11,331 bases of DNA. Origin: Candidatus Puniceispirillum sp. (lineage in GTDB: Bacteria > Pseudomonadota > Alphaproteobacteria > Puniceispirillales > Puniceispirillaceae). Location of the stretch: positions 1 through 11,331 of the forward strand of contig JABJBD010000160.1 in assembly GCA_018668795.1 (NCBI GenBank), written 5' to 3'. Below, one piece after another: positions 6,196 to 11,331 of this stretch (its first letter is position 1; every line of letters begins with the position of its first letter). The notes below the pieces were generated by a model. It made no database searches. It was not told where the DNA came from and saw nothing but the letters and a program-made list of their open reading frames with translations. The translations under genes and the position numbers were made by a program.

Positions 6196-7875
6196 ATGAC
6201 GACCAATAAAAATCAATCGACATCGGCTATCGTTAATCGGGCACGCCCTGAAATTCTGTCGATGAAAGGTTATTCATCTGCCCGTTCTCTTCAAACTGGC
6301 GCAAATACATCTATTTTTCTTGATGCTAATGAATGCCCTTTTGAGCCATTTATCGGCGCAAGTAATCTGGCGCGTTATCCGACTCAGCAACCTGTTAGGC
6401 TAGCTGTCGCGATTTGTGACTGGCTGGATATTTCAACACGCAATCTGACTGTTACACGTGGTGCTGATGAGGCGATTGAATGTCTAATGCGTGCCTTTTG
6501 TGTGCCAAATACCGATAATGTTGTGATTTGCCCCCCTACCTTTGCCATGTATCGTCAATCAGCCATCCTGCATTCGGTTGAAACACGGGATGCACCACTC
6601 AATGATAGCTTTGCTCTTGACCTTGAAGCCATTAGCAAGGTGGTGGATGCTAATACCAAGATGATATTCATATGTTCGCCAAATAATCCGACTGGCAATG
6701 TCATGGCGCGTGATGATATTTTAAGCCTATGTGCGACTTATTCTGAGCAGGCATTGATCGTTTTGGATGAAACCTATATCCAATATGCCGAGGCCAGTAG
6801 TTTAATTCCCATGATTGAGGCGACGCCTAATCTGGTGATTTTGCGCACGTTATCGAAATCGCACGCGGCGGCAGGTTTGCGTTGTGGTGCAACGATTGCA
6901 CGTAGTGAAATTACCCAGCTTTTACAAAAGGTTTTGGCGCCATACCCTCTGGCCAGTCCTGTTGTTGAGGCTGGGCTTGCTATATTGACGTCTAAGAATC
7001 ATCGACAACTAGCCGAAAAGCGAAATGCGCTTATTGAGCGCCGAGATCGGTTTATTCCGCTTTTGGCTAAACTACCGATGGTTGACGAGATTTTGCCAAG
7101 TGATGCAAACTTCATTCTGTTACGTGTTCAGGACGCTGACGCATTTTATGCTACCTGTCTTGAGGCTGGCATTGTCGTGCGCAATCAGTCGCACCAGCCA
7201 GGTTTGGCCAATAGCATCCGCATATCGATTGGCACAGAAGATGACATGAATATGCTTATGGCGGCGCTTCGTGGTGATAATATGGAACGCGAAAGTGAAG
7301 CCCCCAGAATTGGTAAGGTCATCCGCAAGACCAGTGAAACTGCTATTTCGGTTGCTGTGAATCTCGACAAGGCATCACCAGTCAATATCAATACCGGTAT
7401 CGGATTTTACGATCACATGCTGGATCAGATTGCCAAACATGGTGGCTTTTCCTTGGAAGTTGAATGTGACGGTGATCTGCATATTGACGCGCATCACACT
7501 GTTGAAGATTGTGCGATTGCGTTAGGTCAGGCGATCCGAACGGCACTAGGTGATAAACGCGGTATAAATCGCTATGGCTTTATGCTGCCAATGGATGAAA
7601 CATTGGTGAATGTAGCGCTTGATCTGAGTGGTCGTTTCTATCTTGATTTCAAGGCTGATTTTCCAGCTACGCATGTAGGTGATTTGCCTACCGATATGGT
7701 GCCGCATTTCTTTTATTCGCTAGCCGAACATATGCAGGCTAATCTGCATATTTCAGTAACAGGGGAAAATGCTCATCATATGGTTGAAGCCTGTTTCAAA
7801 GGGTTTGGCCGAACCATACGACAAGCTGTTCGTCGTGAAGGTAGCGAATTGCCAAGTACGAAAGGCGTATTATGA
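6196..7875 (+). CDS. hisCB: HisC-HisB fusion: histidinol-phosphate aminotransferase + imidazoleglycerol-phosphate dehydratase
   Basis: One uninterrupted 559-residue frame encodes two histidine enzymes. Residues 1 to about 358 are a complete class-I PLP aminotransferase, HisC: LDANE (42-46), SPNNPTGN (161-168), DETY (191-194), the PLP lysine K221 in RTLSKSHAAAGLRCG and R342 in IRISIG. Residues about 366-559 are a complete IGPD: the metal-binding HHTVED (433-438), the LGDKRGINRYGF and MLPMDETL motifs, the second ENAHHMVEACFK (524-535) and the canonical end LPSTKGVL. Both halves resemble the enteric proteins, but the histidinol-phosphatase domain that begins enteric HisB is absent. They are joined by only about 10 residues (GDNMERESEAP). 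AGAGG (6185-6189) precedes the ATG by 6 bp. The stop overlaps hisH by ATGA. The protein should perform steps 6 and 7 (dehydratase, transaminase) in the cytoplasm. Confidence 0.95.
   Translation: MTTNKNQSTSAIVNRARPEILSMKGYSSARSLQTGANTSIFLDANECPFEPFIGASNLARYPTQQPVRLAVAICDWLDISTRNLTVTRGADEAIECLMRAFCVPNTDNVVICPPTFAMYRQSAILHSVETRDAPLNDSFALDLEAISKVVDANTKMIFICSPNNPTGNVMARDDILSLCATYSEQALIVLDETYIQYAEASSLIPMIEATPNLVILRTLSKSHAAAGLRCGATIARSEITQLLQKVLAPYPLASPVVEAGLAILTSKNHRQLAEKRNALIERRDRFIPLLAKLPMVDEILPSDANFILLRVQDADAFYATCLEAGIVVRNQSHQPGLANSIRISIGTEDDMNMLMAALRGDNMERESEAPRIGKVIRKTSETAISVAVNLDKASPVNINTGIGFYDHMLDQIAKHGGFSLEVECDGDLHIDAHHTVEDCAIALGQAIRTALGDKRGINRYGFMLPMDETLVNVALDLSGRFYLDFKADFPATHVGDLPTDMVPHFFYSLAEHMQANLHISVTGENAHHMVEACFKGFGRTIRQAVRREGSELPSTKGVL
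7273..7284 (+). promoter_or_regulatory. Possible internal ribosome site and ATG for free-standing IGPD
   Basis: Exactly at the HisC/IGPD junction, GGTGA (7273-7277) is followed after four bases by an in-frame ATG (7282-7284, residue 363 of the fusion). Initiation here would give a 197-residue IGPD, the normal size of the single-function enzyme. The site is visible in the sequence; its use is inference, and the match may be fortuitous. Confidence 0.35.
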
Positions 7876-8483
7876 TCGCCATTATTGATAGCGGTGGTGC
7901 CAATATTGCGTCTGTGCAATTTGCCCTCGAACGTTTGAACGCGCGCAGTATATTAACAACTGATGCTACGATAATCCGTGACGCAGAACGGGTGATTTTG
8001 CCAGGTGTAGGGGCAGCTCCTGTTGCTATGGACATTTTATCCAAAGCTAATTTGGTTGATGTCATTCATAGCCTGACGCAACCTGTTTTGGGTGTATGTC
8101 TGGGGATGCAGCTTTTGTTTGACCGGTCGCCAGAAAAAGCCGTTGGCAGCGATCAGGACACTAGCTTGCTTGGCTTAACATCTGGCAATTGTTCTGCCTT
8201 TACCCCAGCGATAGACCGCTCAGTGCCACATATGGGATGGAATAGTCTGGAATTTACCAGCGAGCATGCATTGCTTGATGGGATCGATCAAGGCGCATAT
8301 GTTTATTTTGTACATTCGTACTTTGCCCCCATTAACAGTGCAACAATTGCCAGCTGTAATTATGGTGATCGATTTACCGCCATTGTGGCAGATCGCAATT
8401 TTATGGGATGCCAGTTTCATCCCGAACGTTCCGGCCCTGTTGGCGCACGGATTTTGAAAAATTTTCTGGAGATGCCAGCATGA
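7872..8483 (+). CDS. hisH: Imidazole glycerol phosphate synthase, glutamine amidotransferase subunit HisH
   Basis: This 203-residue class-I glutamine amidotransferase releases ammonia from glutamine and passes it to HisF. The catalytic triad is intact: C76 in GVCLGMQLLF, with H183 and E185 in CQFHPERSG. The oxyanion loop PGVGA is at 44-48 and the PHMGWN motif at 119-124, both family hallmarks. The start overlaps the hisCB stop as ATGA, and its own stop overlaps hisA the same way, so translation of the three genes is probably coupled. Length is normal (about 196-215). Confidence 0.95.
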   Translation: MIAIIDSGGANIASVQFALERLNARSILTTDATIIRDAERVILPGVGAAPVAMDILSKANLVDVIHSLTQPVLGVCLGMQLLFDRSPEKAVGSDQDTSLLGLTSGNCSAFTPAIDRSVPHMGWNSLEFTSEHALLDGIDQGAYVYFVHSYFAPINSATIASCNYGDRFTAIVADRNFMGCQFHPERSGPVGARILKNFLEMPA

Positions 8484-9220
8484 TAATCTATCCAGCGATT
8501 GATTTAATCGGGGGGGCTGTTGTGCGCCTTAATAAAGGTGATTTTGATCAGCAGACAACCTATGGCACTGATCCCGTGTCTGTTGCTAAATCATATGCGG
8601 ATGCTGGAGCAAATTGGCTTCATCTTGTTGATCTTGATGGGGCTAAAAACCCTGCTAACCGCCAGCTTGAGTTGATTTCGAGAATTATTGATGAAAGCGG
8701 CCTTAAAGTCCAAACAGGTGGTGGTATCCGAAGCGTAGATGATGTTGCGGCATTGGTGAAGGCCGGAGCAAGTCGTGTTGTTGTTGGCAGTCTGGCGGTG
8801 TGTGATTATGCGGCAGGTGAGGCCTTGTTTGACAGATTCGGTGGTGAAACTATCTGTCTTGCGGCGGATGTCATGCCGGTAACTGATGCATGCGACGATA
8901 TAAGCTATAATATCGCGCTGTCCGGATGGCAGGAAACAAGCGACTTGTCCCTGTTTGCGTTTCTGGGACATTACGCCGAACATGGTTTAGTACATTCGTT
9001 ATGCACCGATATTGCCCGTGATGGCATGATGACTGGATGTAACCGCGATCTTTACACTGCGGTAAAAGCCACATTCCCGAATATCAAACTTCAGGCATCC
9101 GGCGGGGTAAGTGCGCTTGATGACATTATAGGCTTGCCGACGGATGGTGTGATAATCGGCAAAGCATTATATGAACGTGTGTTTAGCGTAGGAGAAGCGC
9201 TGGAGGCCGTAGCATGCTGA
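8480..9220 (+). CDS. hisA: ProFAR isomerase HisA
   Basis: This 246-residue TIM barrel opens the aminoaldose ring of ProFAR to give PRFAR, the HisF substrate. The catalytic acid is D8 in YPAIDLIGG and the second aspartate is D130 in LAADV. Phosphate-binding loops are QTGGGIRS (78-85) and QASGGVS (205-211), with the CTDIARDGMMTG loop at 175-186. The ATG at 8480 overlaps the hisH stop (ATGA) and follows a GGAG; the frame is open further upstream but that stretch lies inside hisH and shows no homology. Codons 10-12 include a run of seven G (8510-8516), a slippage-prone tract; the frame is intact. It overlaps hisF by 7 bp. Confidence 0.95.
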   Translation: MIIYPAIDLIGGAVVRLNKGDFDQQTTYGTDPVSVAKSYADAGANWLHLVDLDGAKNPANRQLELISRIIDESGLKVQTGGGIRSVDDVAALVKAGASRVVVGSLAVCDYAAGEALFDRFGGETICLAADVMPVTDACDDISYNIALSGWQETSDLSLFAFLGHYAEHGLVHSLCTDIARDGMMTGCNRDLYTAVKATFPNIKLQASGGVSALDDIIGLPTDGVIIGKALYERVFSVGEALEAVAC

Positions 9221-9981
9221 CAAAAAGAATCATAGCTTGCCTAGATGTGAAGGATGGCCGTGTTGTCAAAGGGGTTCAGTTCCGCAATCACCGCGATATG
9301 GGTGATATATTGGAGCTTAGCCAGCGTTATGCCGATGAAGGCGTGGATGAGTTGGTGTTCTATGATATCACTGCCAGTGCCGATGGCCGTGTTGTTGATA
9401 AAAGCTGGGTAAATGCAGTCGCCAGGCGAATCAATATTCCCTTTTGTGTGGCAGGCGGCATCCGCTCAGTTGAAGATGCTAAAGTTTTGCTTAATGATGG
9501 TGCCGATAAGATTTCAGTTAATTCACCAGCGCTTGAACGTCCCGAATTCATCAGTGATTTGGCTGCGGCCTTTGGCACGCAATGCGTTGTTGTTGGCATA
9601 GACTCGCGCCGCGAGGATGACAGTTTTCAAGTTTATCAATATACCGGTGACGTTGAAAAAACGATCAAATCTAAACGCAATACTATTGACTGGGCAAAAC
9701 AGGCTGTTTTGCTTGGTGCAGGTGAGATTGTTTTAAACTGCATGAATAATGACGGCGTCAAACAAGGCTATGATCTGGCGCAGCTAAAGCTGGTACGTGA
9801 CGCTGTGTCGGTGCCCGTGATTGCATCTGGCGGTGCTGGTGATTACGATCATTTTGTTGATCTGTTTATGCAGACCAATATTGATGGCGGTCTGGCGGCC
9901 TCTATTTTTCATAGTGGACAGATACCAATCCCCGACCTCAAAGCCTATTTAAAATCCAAACAAATCGAAGTGAGAATTTAG
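9214..9981 (+). CDS. hisF: Imidazole glycerol phosphate synthase, cyclase subunit HisF
   Basis: This 255-residue TIM barrel uses ammonia from HisH to convert PRFAR to imidazole-glycerol phosphate and AICAR. The catalytic aspartates are D11 in IIACLDVKDGRVVKG and D130 in VVGIDSRR. Phosphate loops are VAGGIRS (79-85) and IASGGAGD (203-210). The segment YQYTGDVEKT...RNTIDW with GAGEIVLNCMNNDGVKQGYD and the C-terminal IEVRI resemble the enteric HisF closely, supporting a gammaproteobacterial-type operon. The ATG lies inside the end of hisA (7-bp overlap). The gap to hisIE is 2 bp. Confidence 0.95.
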   Translation: MLTKRIIACLDVKDGRVVKGVQFRNHRDMGDILELSQRYADEGVDELVFYDITASADGRVVDKSWVNAVARRINIPFCVAGGIRSVEDAKVLLNDGADKISVNSPALERPEFISDLAAAFGTQCVVVGIDSRREDDSFQVYQYTGDVEKTIKSKRNTIDWAKQAVLLGAGEIVLNCMNNDGVKQGYDLAQLKLVRDAVSVPVIASGGAGDYDHFVDLFMQTNIDGGLAASIFHSGQIPIPDLKAYLKSKQIEVRI

Positions 9982-9983
9982 CG

Positions 9984-10610
9984 ATGTCTGTTCCTGACAT
10001 GATCAACCTTGATGACCCCGACTGGAACAAGGGGGGGGAAAGCGGCTTGCTACCAGCTATTATTCAGGATGCGGATACACATGATGTGCTGATGCTTGGC
10101 TATATGAGCCGAGATGCTCTGGCGGCAAGCTATGACAGTGGCAAGGTTACGTTCTATAGCCGATCCAAGCAACGCCTATGGATGAAAGGTGAAAGCTCGG
10201 GCAATATGTTGACATTGGTTGATGTAAAACTTGATTGCGACAAAGATACCTTGTTGGTTACGGCAACACCTGCCGGGCCAACATGCCATACCGGAACATA
10301 TTCATGCTTTGGTGAGCAATCAGCCTCAAACACAGCGTTTCTTGATCGTCTTGGCGAATTAATAAATCAAAGACATGCCGATATGCCCGAGGGTAGCTAT
10401 ACAACCAGCCTGTTTGAGGCCGGCAAAGCGCGTATAGCGCAAAAGGTTGGCGAAGAGGGGGTTGAGCTTGCTCTTGCCCGTATGAAGGATGACAAGGCTG
10501 AAATGACTAATGAAGCGGCCGATCTATTGTTTCATATGATGGTATTGCTGGAGGATTCTGATTTATCTCTGGCGGATGTTATTACCGTTTTACAGAATCG
10601 GCATAAATAG
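9984..10610 (+). CDS. hisI: Bifunctional phosphoribosyl-AMP cyclohydrolase / phosphoribosyl-ATP pyrophosphatase HisIE
   Basis: This 208-residue fused enzyme performs the second and third steps of the pathway. The N-terminal HisI domain (about 1-115) has SRSKQRLWMKGESSGN (59-74), the metal-binding DCDKD (84-88) with C85, and GPTCHTGTYSCFG (98-110) with C101 and C108. The C-terminal HisE domain (about 118-208) has the pyrophosphohydrolase helix motif KVGEEGVELALA (154-165) and NEAADLLFH (176-184). The fusion and length match enteric HisIE; separate hisI and hisE genes are usual in alphaproteobacteria. A run of eight G (10031-10038) spans codons 16-18, where a one-base slip would abolish the protein; the frame shown is intact. 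It closes the run of recognisable his genes. No terminator is visible in the following 48 bp. Confidence 0.95.
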   Translation: MSVPDMINLDDPDWNKGGESGLLPAIIQDADTHDVLMLGYMSRDALAASYDSGKVTFYSRSKQRLWMKGESSGNMLTLVDVKLDCDKDTLLVTATPAGPTCHTGTYSCFGEQSASNTAFLDRLGELINQRHADMPEGSYTTSLFEAGKARIAQKVGEEGVELALARMKDDKAEMTNEAADLLFHMMVLLEDSDLSLADVITVLQNRHK

Positions 10611-10658
10611 GCTTAATTGTGATAAGATTGGTCTTTAATTGGGAGACAGGAAAATACC

Positions 10659-10973
10659 ATGCAAGACAAGATTGATCGGCCGCGTGCCATACCCACTAAA
10701 CAAGCCGAAAATGATGCTTTTGTTGTAACCCGTTGGGATTTTGCCCCAGGTGCTGAAACAAGACAGCATATGCATGCGATGGATTATGTTGTTGTGCCGC
10801 TTACAACGGGCACGCTAACAATTGAAGGGGCAGATGGTAAGGTAACACAAAGCCCGCTGACAAGTGGGGTTTCTTATGCGCGCTATGCGGGCGTGGATCA
10901 CAATGTGATTAATGATAGTGAAAGCCCGTTTAGCTTTGTAGAAATAGAAAGAAAACCCCATAAAATTACCTAA
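10659..10973 (+). CDS. Small single-domain cupin protein, function unknown
   Basis: This 104-residue protein is almost entirely one cupin barrel. Motif 1 is recognisable as G31-x5-H37-x-H39-x2-D42...G51 (PGAETRQHMHAMD), with aspartate where glutamate is usual. Motif 2 is reduced to H81-x3-N85 (GVDHNVIN). The three histidines plus D42 could bind a metal. It has no signal peptide, no second domain and no DNA-binding part. The ATG follows an AGGAAAA ribosome site, 48 bp after hisIE, with no clear promoter or terminator between them, so it may be the last gene of the his transcript. A substrate or role cannot be assigned. A link to histidine metabolism would rest on location alone. Confidence 0.8.
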   Translation: MQDKIDRPRAIPTKQAENDAFVVTRWDFAPGAETRQHMHAMDYVVVPLTTGTLTIEGADGKVTQSPLTSGVSYARYAGVDHNVINDSESPFSFVEIERKPHKIT

Positions 10974-10999
10974 TGACGCGTTGCTTGCAAATGTGTTGA

Positions 11000-11224
11000 T
11001 TATTTATAATGCGCACGACGATCGCCAAATTCACGCACACGTTTGCGCCACGCTTCGTAACTGCCGCGCTTCAAAGTTTTGCGCATCAAAGTTTTGACCT
11101 GACTATCTGACAACCCATACAACATTTCTATCTGGGCAAAGCTATCATGGTCTGATAGCGCCATTTGTACAATCTCGCTAATATCCTCATCGGCAAGCGA
11201 GGTGGTGATGTCGGTTTTTTTCAT
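11000..11224 (-). CDS. DUF2805 / TIGR03643-type small protein, function unknown
   Basis: This 74-residue protein has the pattern of the TIGR03643 (DUF2805) family: an acidic start ending in DEDISEIVQMALSDHDSF, then the helix-turn-helix-like IEMLYGLSDSQVKTLMRKTLK and the basic YEAWRKRVREFGDRRAHYK tail. The middle part (residues about 32-54) could form a small DNA-binding fold; this is suggestion only. The ATG at 11224 is chosen; a TTG at 11236 would add four residues. It converges on the cupin gene with a 26-bp gap and reads away from whatever lies right of the window. A TATAAT on the minus strand (complement of 11278-11283), about 54 bp upstream of the ATG, is a plausible -10 without a good -35. 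Confidence 0.75.
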   Translation of the reverse strand: MKKTDITTSLADEDISEIVQMALSDHDSFAQIEMLYGLSDSQVKTLMRKTLKRGSYEAWRKRVREFGDRRAHYK

Positions 11225-11277
11225 AGATGGCTGCAATTTTGGTTAAAGAGTGTTGAAATTCACCGCACAATGATAGC

Positions 11278-11283
11278 ATTATA
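11278..11283 (-). promoter_or_regulatory. Possible -10 box for the DUF2805-type gene
   Basis: The complement reads TATAAT, a perfect -10, in an AT-rich stretch upstream of the small minus-strand gene. No good TTGACA-like box lies 16-18 bp further upstream, so support is weak. The rest of 11225-11331 shows no gene. Confidence 0.3.
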
Positions 11284-11331
11284 ATTATTAACTAATAATA
11301 AGAAACGGAGTCGGTCACTAGCCTCCACTAA

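Noticed and set aside
8408..8479. A 24-residue upstream extension of HisA
   Set aside because: It lies in another frame within the catalytic His-Glu end of hisH, and canonical HisA begins at MIIYPAIDL, with a GGAG before the ATG at 8480.
8591..8983. A 130-residue open frame on the minus strand inside hisA
   Set aside because: It is antisense to a well-supported gene, has no recognisable family, and its composition is what a shadow frame would give.
10611..10658. A terminator or separate promoter between hisIE and the cupin gene
   Set aside because: Only a four-base stem (AAGA/TCTT) is visible, with no U-tract and no convincing -35/-10 pair.

Overview
The window looks like chromosomal DNA from an alphaproteobacterium of moderate GC (mid-40s by eye). 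A marine SAR116-like lineage is possible, but this is inference. The taxonomic signals are the Aap-type general L-amino-acid transporter (aapQ-aapM-aapP) and a YerC/TrpR-like regulator. No tRNA, rRNA, CRISPR array, insertion sequence or phage gene is visible.

Layout. (1) 2-2247, plus strand: the end of an Aap ABC uptake operon, with a truncated permease aapQ, permease aapM and ATPase aapP. (2) 2294-4163, minus strand: a two-gene sulfur/cysteine unit, cysteine synthase followed by a two-domain rhodanese of the 3-mercaptopyruvate sulfurtransferase type. It converges on aapP. (3) 4340-4855, plus strand: a SixA-like histidine-phosphatase-superfamily protein. (4) 4915-10973, plus strand: a promoter-like TTGACA followed by a 14-bp-arm palindrome, then yerC, hisG, a fused hisC-hisB, hisH, hisA, hisF, hisIE and a small cupin gene. 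All genes are tightly spaced or overlap. (5) 11000-11224, minus strand: a small DUF2805/TIGR03643-type protein convergent with the cupin gene.

The histidine locus is the interesting part. Its proteins (long-form HisG, HisC, IGPD, HisF, fused HisIE) and gene order match the enteric G-D-C-B-H-A-F-I arrangement, not the dispersed short-HisG/HisZ arrangement usual in alphaproteobacteria. Two pieces of the enteric operon are missing. hisD is absent between hisG and hisC. The histidinol-phosphatase domain that normally begins enteric HisB is also absent, so HisC runs directly in frame into imidazoleglycerol-phosphate dehydratase in one 559-residue protein. A simple reading is acquisition of an enteric-type operon, then loss of the parts duplicated by native genes elsewhere. 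The enteric His-leader attenuator is also absent. In its place are a TrpR-fold regulator gene and a palindrome overlapping its promoter.

Together the his genes here cover ATP + PRPP to imidazole-acetol-phosphate and on to histidinol-phosphate. The last two activities (HolPase, HisD) must come from elsewhere if the cell makes histidine. All protein identities come from motif recognition and remembered family sequences; no database search was run.
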